Below are positions 36,231-48,491 of a DNA stretch of 64,000 nt, one piece after another. The notes below the pieces were generated by a model, which did no database searches, had not been told where the DNA came from, and was given only the letters and a program-made list of their open reading frames with translations. Numbering within the stretch: position 1 is the first letter of the stretch; the number at the start of each line of letters is the position of its first letter. The translations under genes and the position numbers were made by a program. The DNA is from Paramacrobiotus metropolitanus (taxonomy: Eukaryota; Tardigrada; Eutardigrada; Parachela; Macrobiotidae): positions 186,001-250,000 of the forward strand of contig NW_026570282.1 in NCBI RefSeq assembly GCF_019649055.1. The letters are read 5' to 3'.

Positions 36231-36755
36231 CACACGAACCAACATTTACAATTATTGTTTGCAGCCACGTCAGGTTATTTTTGCCCTCTATTATGGTAGT
36301 CCAATGTGTTGTCAATTTTTAGCATTTACGCACTGAGGAAAATACTTACCATATAGGGAACATAATATGCATAAATGTTTGCAGTTTTGTCTTATAATTT
36401 AGTGTCTAACGCTGAGCCTACTAAGGAGCAAACTTTATTTTTTTGTAAGTTTCAATAAGACGCAAAATGAAAAAAAAACAAGCAAATGAATAATTTTTTT
36501 AGCATGTGTTAGCATGTGTTTTTATCATGCAGCATCCATCGCTCAAAAACCACAAAATTAGTGTGCTGATATTTGGTAGAAAAAAGGAAGCGACACAAAC
36601 AATATCTAGCTGCAACAGTTTTCGTTAAAGCCGAAGAAAGGGAATTTCTGACTTACAAAGAGTATCTTACTTCAGACTAAATGCATTCTTACCCTTAAAA
36701 ATTTTACATGCAGAAGAAAATAAATCACAGCTTTTCTTGACACCAAAAAAGGTGA

Positions 36756-37052
36756 GCATGTAGCAGACCTGGGCAGTTATGGAAAAGGCACCCACCGTTA
36801 GAGTTATGAGTTACAGGTAGCGTGCGAGTTACGCTACGAGTTACGCTATTTATGCAAGTAAAACCGAGTTTCGAGTTATACCTCGAGTTACGCTACCATA
36901 GACAATGTATACAAATTTCAGGCGAGTTACGTTAGAGTTAAGTTTTTTGGGTAGCGAGCTACGCTACAGAGTTACGTTAAAACTCGATAACTCGCAAATA
37001 ACTCGCGTTAAGTTATAGAGTTAAGTTATAACTGCCCAGGTCTGGCATGTAG
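36756..37052. mobile_element. 281-bp hAT-type MITE nested in the larger element
   Basis: Element 36764-37044 starts CAGACCTGGGCAGTTAT and ends with its exact reverse complement. It is flanked by the 8-bp duplication GCATGTAG (36756-36763 and 37045-37052). CAGACCTGGGC termini and 8-bp duplications are typical of hAT elements. The interior is made of repeated GAGTTACG/CGTTAGAGTTA-like motifs and encodes nothing. Confidence 0.88.
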
Positions 37053-38603
37053 CATACCGCAATAAAATAGGCTGCAACCTAATTGCAAAAGATTATTTTG
37101 GGAAACGATAAAACAGCGACTTAGGCTACAGCCTAAATCGATAATTATATTTTAATATCAAAACATGCATACCAAACAATTCTTTTTTATTTCAAAGAAT
37201 GCATGCCAAGTGATTCTTTCTTATTTCGCTCGTACTATGAGATCGAATTAGTTGGGAGAAAAGTTCTGTGGATGGAATGAACGGAAGTCAAAAAACTTAG
37301 GTTGTAGCCTTATTTAATAAAACAAATCGGGACGTTACAGCGACAAATCGCGCTTTACTCATCTTTTCTATGTGACCCAGGTTGGAACCCTCTTCTGTTT
37401 GTGTTTGAAAACCGTTGTGCGAGCAAAACCTAGTTGTATGGGGACTATCGGGTGTAGCAAAAACTACATATTTATATGTAAACTGTTAATAGATCGATTT
37501 GTGCTTTTGGTTTGCTAACTTTGCTTATCACTGACTGGTTGATCGACTTTCCCGAAAATTTTTACGGCATGGTTATAAAACTTTTCGAGGCTCTTCCATC
37601 AGCAAATTAAAACTTTAGATTATTAGAGATATAACTGCTTAAGCTTCCGCATTACGATATGCACGAAATTCAAAGAGAATGCGGTCAATTATTTTCTGAA
37701 CAGTTAAATACATTGTGCATGTAAATTGCTAACATCAATAATATCGTTCTGTACGTATTGCGACTATTTACGGTGTTCAAATGTTTAAATGTAGTCACTT
37801 TTTCTGATCTGCGTGACTTACTATTTCTAATTTACCGTTAATTTGATTTACAAAAGTTCTTTTATTTTGTTTGGTGCTTTGGAGTAGATAACTTTGGGAG
37901 GCCTGCTTGGAAAAATATGAGATGCTGTCAGGATACAGTGTTTTTCACTTTTTTGTGTTTAACAATTTTAAATTTTGTTTAAAAATCTGAAAGTGTGAAG
38001 CGATCTAGGTCAAATCGCTTCACATCAATTTCTGCTTTCAATTGGTCTTACTGTATCAAAGTAAAACATGTATGAACCTGCTCCCTATATGCATGAGTGT
38101 AAAAACGACAGAACGTTCGTTTTTATGACTTAAAAATTGCAGATAAAATTCAGCCACGAAAAACACTAAGGCAAATACACAAAAGCTGCAAATCGAAAAG
38201 GCGAAATCGAAAAGGCTCGTAACACAGTAGAAGACTAGAAGTGCACTAGCGATTAGGCAGGTGCAGTGCAACTGATGCCTCAGTGCAATGTGCAATTCGG
38301 CTGTGCCCGCCACTGATATTAATACCCGCCTTAACACACCCGCCAAGGCGGGTGCCCGCCATAAGCACCTGGCCTTTTACTGACTTACTGCAACAGCACG
38401 TAGTCGTAAACTGCGAAAGCAATTCTGCAATTATTTTTCAGGCGAAACGCTGATTCCCAGAGACTACGGATTCCGTATCCGCAAAATCTGTAATCATATC
38501 TAGGAACCTGAAAAAGCGGAACCTAGGAATCTAGAAAAGAAAAGTTTTGTACTATATAATTACTGTACCCTTAGTAGGACATTTACACATATAAATATTT
38601 ATT

Positions 38604-39120
38604 ATGGCTGAATCACGCACAAATGACTCCTACTTCCGGGTGGATACTAAAAAATTGGAGAAGGAAATGGATGAGGCATTGCGCCAAGAGAATGATTACC
38701 GCCTACGCAATGAAGCAAAATTTCGTGCCGCTGCACAAAAAACCGCTACGTATGAGGAATTCAAGTAAGTCACTGTCAACTGTCAAATTCGAAAATATAG
38801 TGTTGCTGGAATCCTGACACCACGAACTCGCAAGCTTATTAATAGTTTATTAAACCGCTATCTAGCTATTAATTAGCTAGCTATTAATTAGCTTATAGTT
38901 AATTAATAGCTTACACCACGAATAGCTTATTAGACATACTCCTATTTATTAGTTAATGGCTTAAATAGTTTGGTTTATCGAACTGAATTTGTATTAAAAT
39001 ACACGTAGAGGGATCGTGGATCTAGCACATCTACAGCCTCTAACGAAAAAGGACTATAAAAAGATCGACACAGCAGTGCAGAAGAAGGAAGTTGACCCAT
39101 GGACACCACTGAACAGCTAA
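38604..39120 (+). CDS. CCDC103-like protein, dynein-attachment-factor N-terminal domain only
   Basis: Two exons, 38604-38764 and 39009-39120, giving 90 aa. YFRVDTKKLEKEMDEALRQE, NEAKFRAAAQKTATYEEFKG and IVDLAHLQPLTKKD match the conserved N-terminal segment of CCDC103 (DNAAF19). That protein attaches outer dynein arms to ciliary microtubules; in vertebrates the segment is followed by a longer C-terminal domain. Here the protein ends VDPWTPLNS, so only the N-terminal domain exists unless an alternative exon is missed. A role in sperm flagella or other cilia is inferred. It sits directly right of the transposon. Confidence 0.75.
38851..38945. repeat. A+T-rich palindromic repeat of TTAATTAGCT/AGCTATTAAT
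   Basis: Overlapping copies of AGCTATTAATTAGCT and TAGTTAATTAATAGC within the CCDC103-like intron can fold back on each other. Confidence 0.5.
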
Positions 39121-40446
39121 GCGACCGGCACACGCAATGATAATATTGTTAAATTAGTTTTGGAACAATTTCTGAGTATACTAGTAACCAAAATTTGTTG
39201 TGATGTTCAGGAAGCGAGTCCTAAAAAAGACGTCTACATAAAAATGTGTATCTGTGCATTTCATAACATCATCGACCAGATTGACCCTGCTACAGGAATC
39301 CTCGTAATTTAATTTGTGCCGGTTTTTTAATTGTACTTCTGATTTAATCGTAAGCTGCTTGCATTTAATACGAGTACCGTTGATCAACAAGCGTGCTTGG
39401 CAAAGTAGAATTTCGTAGAACTGAGAAGGTATATCATGTTTGATCACGGAACAGTTGCTATACGTTGTTGCGAATTTTGGTACGTTCTTACCATTAATGA
39501 CTATGTAATTATTAGTACTTATTACTTAACGCGATTAAATTTGTCGACATATGCTCTCTATTCTCTAATTGTGCTCCACTGTATAACTCATTGTCCTCAC
39601 TTCGTTGCCGGCCGCACCAACCTTCTCAAACACCAACCTTTTCATACAACCTTTTCAAGTAAAAATCCACTAGACCAACATAACTTTTCAATCCCAGTTT
39701 GCGATGGCTAATCCATAGTTACAAGTTACCACAAATAACCATCGCTGATAACACGATCACGAAGCACAAACAAAAATTCAGCTGCTGCAATAAGCTAGGT
39801 CTTACGTAAAATAACATTCAGCAGGAACGCAGGTCCAAAGATTACGAAGGACACTAACGATTTTGGTTGTTTTTTCAATATGTTGAAATGTGTGCAATCA
39901 TTTTAATGTAATGTTGTGCAATCATTTTAAGTAGTAATTTGCGCTGGTGTATTGATATGTGTACATGTATAATTGTATTGGCTGATGCCGAATAAAATGG
40001 TTTTTCAGCAAGAAAGCAGGTTCATTTCAGCAAGAAAGCAGGTGTTGAGGAAGCAGGTTCAGGTCCTTTAATCACTTTCGTTCATTAAAATGTTAAGCAG
40101 TCAAGCAGACTCAAGCGACTCAAGCTCCCTAAATGGACACCAACGGGCATATCTCCAAACGCCTTCGGTCGAGAGTTACTTACTCAAATGCTTTAACAAC
40201 GTAGTTCGTTCCGCTAAAATTTATCTGCATTTTAATTTTTTTATTTTGGTGAGTCTGCAACATTTTTTGAAAAATTGGCAGAATCGTATTCTTGATTAGA
40301 ACCTGTTGATGTTCAGTGACCAATCATTTCTGTGAACACGATTTTAGTTACTACCATAACATCGAAGTCTTCCCCATTCAGTAGATACCCTTTGATTTTG
40401 GTTTGATTGTGACGACATATTTGTTTGGCAACATCTTCCCGACACA
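39121..40446. other. Intergenic, nothing recognised
   Basis: A+T-rich spacer and DDB1 promoter side. A short direct repeat of TTTCAGCAAGAAAGCAGGT lies near 40005-40041. Confidence 0.5.
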
Positions 40447-43400
40447 ATGGCGGAACCCACTCGCCCCCGATTCTACGTCGCCTCTTCTGAGCCGGCGGGA
40501 GCGGTTACATCCTGCGCCTGTGGCAATTTTTTTCGACCAACAGAGCGAAATCTGGCCGTGGCTAAGAAAGATCAGCTGGATATCATGGGATTCGCGAGTG
40601 AAGGAGTGAAGATCATCGCGACTACACGTACATCCTCCGCAATTTCTCGCATCCTGACAATCCATCCGTCCTGGGCCAAGAACGATCTGCTGTTCGTTCT
40701 CATGATTAACTACGATGTGTTGATGTTGGAATTGGGCACGGATGGCACCCATCGTCCTTATATCCGCACGGTAGCCGCCGGATCGGTGCAGGATAAAGTC
40801 GGCAGAGTGACGGAGCAGAGCAACCAGGTCGCTGTAGATCCCGAGAACCGCTGTATCGCGCTGCATATTTACGATAGTTTGGTGCGCATCATACCTTTGA
40901 AAGACACTGCTGAGCCGAAGGAAATTGAGAGTTTCAATATGCGCGTTGAGGAATGCAACATCGGTAAGTACTTCTCCTAATTTCAGTTGCTGTACAGTGT
41001 ACTACTTAGTACTTTCTTTCAAGCTTTCAAGCTAGAAATAAATTTATTTACGATTAATAATTTTTAGTAGTTTGAACTGGGCCTGTATGAACTTCGGTAT
41101 TGGGATTTAAAATGAATTTCAGTCGTTGTAAAATCGGATTTGCGTTGTTTAGGTTCGATAGTGTTTCTTCACAATGCTGCGCGACCAACTTTGGCTCTCC
41201 TCCATAAGGATTTGTACGGAACTCACATCTCCAGCTATGAGGTTGATTTCCAGGAGAAAGAGCTCAAACCACCCAAGAACAAGCACGTGGAGCTGAAGAA
41301 TTTGGAGAACGATACCATTTCCTTATGCAGTGTTCCCGGAACGAATCAGGGCGTCATTGCGTGTGGTTTTAATACGCTGACCTTCGCCGATGTGGACGGT
41401 GTGGGCATTACCGCTGGAGTCAAGAAGGAAAATCGCGGTTTAGGTATCGCCTACGCGCTGCTGCATGATTCGCCCACCGGAACCAAATTCTTGGTGGGAG
41501 ACCTGTCAGGAGCACTGCATGTGATTTTTTTAAAGAAGACCCCTTCCGAGAAGTCTGGACACGCTCAGGTGGTCGAGTGCGGTGTCATTTCGTTGGGAGT
41601 ATTGACTATCACCTCCTGTGTAAGTCGGTGAAAAATTATATGGGTAGCAATACGTAATTCGTGAAATGGACGTCAACACCAAAAAATGCGTTTTCAGGTT
41701 TTTACGCAAATTCCTCACGGAGTGTGTTTGATTTTTTTACGTTTTATTGATACTTCTGTTGACTTGATTAGCTTGAGCAGTATTGTTGGTTCCGATGCCA
41801 TGTTGGTATTGTTGGTTGTTATTGTTGCCACCGGCGAGGTGCTGTGTTGCGTTTTTTCTACCCTGGTGATTGATATTGTATCGATAAATTTCAAATGTGC
41901 TTATGAAGTATTAATTTTTTTAGTTAGCGTATCTGGATAATCGGGTGGTTTTCGTTGGTTCCCGATTGTCGGACTCCATGATAATACGGCTGCGAGACGA
42001 TCCGAATCCGGAAACAGGCAACCTATTCGATGTGGCAGAAACTATTTCCAACATCGGTTCTATTACGGATTTCTCACTAGTGCGGTCTGATAATCAGGGC
42101 ACGCAGCCGCAGATGATTGTGTGCTCGGGTATGGGGCCGGGATCTCATGCTCGCATTGTGCGCAGTGGGATCGGGATGCAGGAGACAACATCCCTGGACG
42201 CTCCAACCGGGCGGCAGATCTTTGCTCTGAACTCGCAAAGTGCTGCTTTTGGACCACATGATTGGCTGGTGGCCAGCTTTCTGAGTGAAACCAAAGTACT
42301 GAGAATGGAGAATGAAGTGGGAGAATTTGAGGACCTTATTGACGTGGGTGCATTCGTCCTGAACGATTCCACTCAACTGGCGGCAAAAGTGAACGGGTTG
42401 ATTGTACAAGTGACTAAAAAAAGTATTCGAATCATCGTGCCTGGTGAACTCACTTTAAAGGAAGAATGGTTTCCATCGGATCGCTCTCATCAGATCACTA
42501 GTGCAGCGTTTCATAATAATCAGGTCGTTGCTGCTGCTTTTGACACATTGCTCATTGTGGATTTGGCAAGCAACTCTACAGGTGGAGTAATAATTTGTAT
42601 TCTGTTATTGAGTTTGTGCGAGTTTGATTTACTGTTATCAGGAAATTATTTTGCCGTTCTCATCGGTGTTCTGTTTTGTAGGTTCCCGCTTTAAGGAAAT
42701 CAAGTTGGATGATCAAATTTCCGCCGTAGATATTCATTCATTCACTCCAGGTGAAGCAGCAGAATACATTGTGGTTGCCACGTGGAAAATGGATTTAGTC
42801 TTGCTGTCAGCACCGGAATGGAAACGTTCTGCCACAGTTGATTTGAACACGGATGTTTTCGCTCGCAGCGTCATGTTGCAGGAACTAGATGGCGTTGACT
42901 ATGTCATTGCTGGATTGGGTGATGGTAGTTTGCAATACTTCGTTTTGGACAAGATTAAAGGAAAAGTAAATCAGCCGAAACGTGTTAGTGTAGGCACCCA
43001 GCCGACTTATCTGCAGTCGTTTGTCGCCAGAGGTACCACCAACATTTTTGTATGTAATGATCGTCCCAGTGTGATCCATAGTTCAGGCCGAAAGCTCGTC
43101 TTCTCCAATGTCAATATGAAACATGTATATGCGGTGTGCCAGTTGAATTCTTCTGTTTATCCCAATAATTTGGCCATCATAACGGAGACTGGTTTAGTTG
43201 TGGGGAAAATGGATGAAATTCAGAAACTGCACATCCGGTCGATTTCGCTGCCGGGAACGCCGAGGCGGGTGGCTTGTCAGCCGGAAACCGGCACATGTGG
43301 ATTTATTGTGATGCAGAACCCCATGGAATTCGATGTCGATGCGGCGGGAGACAGCGAGATGATAGAGGAACCGGAGGAGCCACCGGCGAAATTCGGGCAG

Positions 43401-44535
43401 ATGCCAGCGCAGAAGTTTCTGGTCACCGATCAGACGAATTATCAGATTCTGGCCACGTTTCCACTTCTGCCTGATGAGACCAGTATGGCTTTAGCTAGTG
43501 GAAATCTTGGCAACGATCCAAGAACGTTTTACATTGTGGGAACGGGAATTAGCAAAAAGGACGAAAAGGAATGCACTAATGGGAGGATTTTAGTCTTTCA
43601 GTACGTCGACAAGACACTGAGTATAGTGTGCGACGCGAAGACCAGAGGCTTGCCGACTCATATGGAAATTTTTAAGGGCAAATTGTTGGTATCAATAGGA
43701 TCATCTTTAAAGTTGATGAACTGGAATGAGGAAAGCCAGGAGCTGGTGACGGAAACTGCCATGACTCAGTTCATTATGCCTGTCTTTTTCAAGACGAAAG
43801 GCGATTTTATCCTCGTTGGCGATCTGATGCGCTCGATCTCGGTGTGGTTGTATCGCAGCGCTGAGAACAAATTCGATATGATTGCATCCGATCCGTTTGC
43901 GCGGTGGCCCACTAGCGCAGAATTCATTGATGACGATGTTTATGCACTGATGGACGATTATGGGAATCTCTTGTTCTTCCGCCGGGAGACTGATCCTGCC
44001 AGTGGGGACCGCTCTGATTTGACTGAAGTGGCTGCCATTAATTTTTCGGATACCGTTAATCTTATCCGGAAAGGAACGCTATTGCCCGATACCGCCGTTA
44101 CAGAGCGCCCGTTTGCTGATGGAGCGCTGATTTTGGGAACGCAAGCTGGAGCCATCATGCACATTTTGAGTATTGATGAAAATACGTGAGTAACTCTTTT
44201 ATTGTGTTAGAATGAAACGCTGCTTAGATGCACAATATGATTCCACTGTATGATTTTTCAGTTATCAGCTGTTAAAGCAGTTGTGTGACAAATTAATCCG
44301 AAATATCATCCCATTCGGACGGGTCAACCCCGAGAAATACAACACAGTGCAGCGTCATGCGGGATCAGTTGTGCCAGCCTACGGAGTTATAAATGGGGAT
44401 CTCATCGAGATGATTACCACAATGAGCAGCGAAGAAGTTCACGAATTGATTGTCGATATGAAGGATGCCTCTAACAACCCGGTTACGGTTGAACAAGTTA
44501 CGCGAATTGTGGAAGACCTTGCACGGTCCCATTAG
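40447..44535 (+). CDS. DDB1: DNA damage-binding protein 1 (DDB1)
   Basis: Five exons: 40447-40963, 41153-41619, 41924-42581, 42682-44185, 44262-44535. All phases close, giving 1139 aa (human 1140). DDB1 is the three-beta-propeller adaptor of CUL4-RBX1 ubiquitin ligases, acting in nucleotide-excision repair, replication licensing and protein turnover. Family landmarks: LDNRVVFVGSRLSDS, VGTQPTYLQSF, RPSVIHSSGRKLVFSNVNMK, DEIQKLHIRSISLPGTPRR, KTKGDFILVGDLMRSISVWL, GVINGDLIEMI and the C-terminal VEDLARSH. The N-terminal residues up to about 45 differ from vertebrate DDB1. The gene looks intact. AATAAA at 44892 is a candidate poly(A) signal. Confidence 0.98.
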
Positions 44536-45370
44536 ATGTGGATATCGGGAATGTGTTGTCGTGAAATCCAGTTTTCTGCCTTTGGCAGTAAAAGATGTTA
44601 ATGTCCGCCGTTTTTGGCCGGAATTTCGGATATGCTGTTAAATTACTGTTTCGCTTTATAATGATTGATGTTTGTTTTATTGTAACTACGACTTTCAGTA
44701 CTCGTAGGCATACGTACAGAAACATTTTGTTTACTGCGTATTTGCAGATATGGATTCTATAATTTTTTTAAGTGCGTTCCTGTGCTGTATTATAAATGTT
44801 CCCTCAAACTGATGAAGAAGTAATCCATCTGACGATAGGTAGCCGGTTTTGTGAATGCATAAGTAGTTGCTCCAGATGCGAGTACTGTATGAATAAAATC
44901 TACTGCTTGTGCCCGCTGTTCTCGTGCATTGTCCATGCGGAGCCGTTGTTGCGTCTGTTGTAGAGTGAAAAACAGTTCTATAGATGGTTTTTTAAAAAGG
45001 TTTTATGCAGTTCACTATTTGCAAAAATTCAAGAAGCGAACCATGTGGTACAAGTACCAACATAAGAAAACATGATACCGGTAAATTATTGTTTTTACTC
45101 TAGGTAACTTACACTTTCCACGTACGGGTTTATCGTGACTTAACGGTCAGAATTTAGGAACAGTTTCCTCCGGCATGAATGAAGCAACGTTAATAACGTG
45201 AAATATATCAAAACGATGAGCAGTGAGCACCAATCAGCACAAACAAAGTATAGTTTCCGGACCAAACATACGAACCACAAGTAAATAACAATACAAAGGT
45301 TCCTTAGAACGCTTGTAACTGTAACTCGTAGTTACCGTAGTACATACAGGTGCAAAGATGTGTGCTTTTT
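44536..45370. other. DDB1 3' flank and convergent spacer
   Basis: Contains AATAAA at 44892. Nothing else recognised. Confidence 0.5.
44892..44897 (+). terminator. Poly(A) signal AATAAA
   Basis: Hexamer 357 bp after the DDB1 stop. Confidence 0.45.
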
Positions 45371-47653
45371 TTAAGCGTAATTCGCATAATGGAGCATGTA
45401 CAATGCCAGTTTGGTAAACTGCTCTGGCTGTAGCTGTTCAAGATCAGCATTTTGGAGATCCTTGCAGGCTTTGACATGGGGCAGTCGAAACGTATTCCAC
45501 CTGAAACAAAATAATTTAAGTTAAACCTCGCAACAAAGGGTCTGCTAAGTGCGGAAGAGAGAAATTATTACCGGTCCGCACCGGCAGATTTTGGCATCTA
45601 GGAAGGTGTCTTCATGTAATGGACTTATAGGGAATAAATTTAACGGCGCACAAATTCTAGTTCCAGCAGCCATGATGTAGTTACTTACTGTAGTTATACT
45701 TTGTATTACCGCATCTTGCTATTGGGGTTAACAGAGCTCACCGTAACTTCGCGATGAATGCATAAACCCAGTGCAAAAAATGCGTTAACCACAACAAAGA
45801 TTAACGTACTGTTATGATATGAAATTTAACTACACTTACGGGAATAATAATTCTCTTAATCCACTCCAGTCCGAATCAGTAGTCGCACTATCCACCCAAC
45901 TATAATACATTTTCAGGCTATTAACGTGAATCCACGATGGTACTTGCGGACAGCCAGCTTCCGATGCTCGAAGAAAAGCGCGAAAGCATTCTTCACGGGA
46001 CATCGCAGCATAATTCAAACGGAGACGTCGGATCCGTAATGATCTAGCATCGGGTTTCAACTGGGTTTTCTTGAAATTTCTTAACCAATTCGGTATCGAA
46101 CCAGAGGATAGTGTAAACTCAGCCAGTACACCCGTTATCGTATAATTGGTCAAAATAACATGCCGACTCACAGCGAGTAGTTTATCCAAATGAAGAAGCT
46201 TTTCTTCACAAGACTTGCACGGCCTGCTAACCTCATAAGCAACTTTACAGTTCTCCAGACGAATGGCTAGGAAGCGCACTCCTCTGAAGGATGATAAATC
46301 ACAAAACAAATTGAGAGCTTTCCAGTTTAGCGACCAGTGTTCAAGCAATAACGTTCTGGTTTGCCGGGTGAATGCGTGATCTAGAAGGCTTGCAAGATAA
46401 TAACCTTTATCATTATCCCACGGATCTCTTTCAGGCAGGTAACTGCTCAAGTTTATGATCCGGTGGTCCGTCTTGATGCCACTGATCACCTCCTTCCATA
46501 ACCAGCAAACCCTAATGCACCGTTGTTTTTCAAGCACTTGGTTCACCAGTGCATCATCTGGTTAAGCACAAACTCAGCGCATACCTTTTCGCCAAAGCTT
46601 GACTATAAAGATCTAAGTGGATAAAAATTTCCACGAGCAATTCCGAAAGCATAAAAACAGCAAGGCGTGCTTTTTCCAGCCCATCTGAAAGCACGAACTC
46701 TATTAGACGGATACGTACTCTAATCGCGAATCCATCATACACAATGCATTATTTGTGAGGCATTTCCATAAACCGTTCCCGATGTCTTCCTCGCACAGGT
46801 TTCACTACATACCTTCAATAAACGCTTCTCTCGGTAACAAAATTTGACGAGGAAGTTCTAGGGAAAATCTGAATGTCCCATCGAGGGAGCAGTTGCATAC
46901 AACGGCGTGGAGCGCTTCATCCGTCCAGACTTTAGAAGTGGACAACTGTTCTAGGCAGACGAACACTGCCGTATCTCTCTCGACATGAAAATGAAATCTC
47001 TCTTCATATCCAAACTGCTTGGTTATATTATCGCGCAACCTATCTTGCCGAGCATATTTGACCGCACGCTGCAGCCGCGCAGTGTTGACACTGACCATCA
47101 ATGAGGCATCCGCAAAGGGAATTTCATGCCGGACATACTGACCACAATGGTTTACCGAGGAGGACAGTAGTGCCGTATATGAGCTCAACTGGCAACGGTG
47201 GACGACTCTTCGCTCAAGCGTCTCGTTGACCCCCAAGTCCACATAGCACAGGTAATTGTCTGAATAGGAACATTTCGAAAGCAGAACACCGTGCTGTAGT
47301 TTCAGCGGATGGTCTCTTGTTGAGCGAACAGCCACATTAACGTTCATTTTGCGGACGGATTTCCCGGGCGGACCAATAGGCCGCTGAAATGTTGGCGGAA
47401 TCACCGTCAAACGGGAAGAAATCCACGAAGGTTTTTTAATGCAGCTTTGAAAGTCAACAAGAACACTGTCCTTTTTCACTTCCCGCACATATCCCATGCA
47501 CCACACTCCCTCGGCTTCCGGGACCAAGATCGTGTTGAGGATGTTTATGGAAAACTTTTGACTGCTGATGTCATCCAGTGGATCTGCACTCTGCTCTGCA
47601 GACGCTTTTCGGGTTACTGCGTTACCCGAAAACAGTTCGCTTTTTGACTCCAT
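45371..47653 (-). CDS. F-box-like protein, middle joint unresolved
   Basis: The ATG at 47653 opens a long exon to about 46816 (GAAG|GTATGT). It includes GVWCMGYVREVKKDSVLVDF and SWISSRLTVIPP, a small beta-rich module that may be Tudor/agenet-like. A second block (about 46742-46554) has MLSELLVEIFIHLDLYSQAL, the start of an F-box. A third block (46546-45836) continues QRCIRVCWLWKEVISG, the expected F-box end, then a Leu/Arg-rich region. The last exon (about 45500-45371) joins in phase and ends LALYMLHYANYA. F-box proteins recruit substrates to SCF ubiquitin ligases. The two F-box halves are in different frames with no normal intron between them (about 46545-46580), so there is either a frameshift or an intron I cannot place. 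Confidence 0.5.
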
Positions 47654-48491
47654 TCTGTAAACGGATTATGGCAACATCTCCGTTACGAACCTAAACAGAA
47701 AAAGTCTGATAATAGTGATAAGCCTTGACTTGATCTCAATGCAGCAATAATGCAATATCATATTTTATCAGAGTGCTTATCTGAACATGAACGCACTGAT
47801 CGTATCTGAACACACTTACTGAGCGCTTCAAAAGAGGTCAATGTTAAAAACTTCGAACAGAACCCGCAACTTACGGAGACCATTGACTAGCAGAAGTTCT
47901 GCAGTTTCGTTGGTGACAAATATATTTTCAGTGGTAAACTGGTAATTCACTTACCGGAAGTTCTGAAATCGTGCGCGAACTCCAGAATATCCATGGATCA
48001 TACTCCGATTACTCTCCACTTGAAAAATGTCAACATTTTCAAATAGAACCAGATGAAGATGAAACAGAAGTCTGAAATACTTATACTGTTGCAGGACCAC
48101 GGAAAAACGGGTCCCAACGATCAAAAGCCAAAGCTAAAAATAGCCGCGACAAAGTCATATTAAAGCGAAAACAAATCTATTCGGGGCCGATGGAGTATTG
48201 AACCTACTGGCTGGTAAAAGTAAAGGGAGAGCAATTTATTTTTTTAAATATAGCGCAGCAGCTCGGGCGGACACCCCCACAATTAAGCTCGTTTAGCGCG
48301 TCCTCCTCCCGGTGCGGTGTTACGGAGAAGTCGCACATGCACACTGCACAGACTGGCAAAGAAAAAGCACTTATGGTTTTTCATTTTCCGTTTTGAGCTT
48401 TGAGTTTTAACTGTTCAGTTTTCGAACCACAAAATGACAGCCGACATTACTCTGATAAATTGGGAAAGCGGTTTTTGAGGATTTGTTAAAT
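47654..48491. other. Divergent promoter region
   Basis: Lies between the F-box-like gene (minus) and the KH-domain gene (plus). No exon recognised; a short upstream ATG frame at 48434 closes before the KH gene start. Confidence 0.5.

Larger units (their letters stand above)
35584..38382. mobile_element. 2.8-kb non-autonomous DNA transposon with 8-bp target duplication
   Basis: Element 35592-38374. The first and last 30 bp are perfect inverted repeats, beginning GGCCAGGTGCTTATGGCGGG. They are followed on both sides by G+C-rich subterminal arrays of GGCGGG motifs. It is flanked by identical TTTTACTG at 35584-35591 and 38375-38382. An 8-bp duplication with subterminal repeats points to the hAT superfamily, though the terminal bases are not the usual CAG. 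The 2.7-kb interior is A+T-rich, with no transposase-like frame, and itself contains a second element and a tandem repeat. It lies between the FAM187-like and CCDC103-like genes. Confidence 0.82.

Noticed and set aside
38056-38346. 96-codon frame in the right arm of the large transposon as transposase
   Set aside because: It runs into the terminal repeat and has no DDE or zinc-finger motif.
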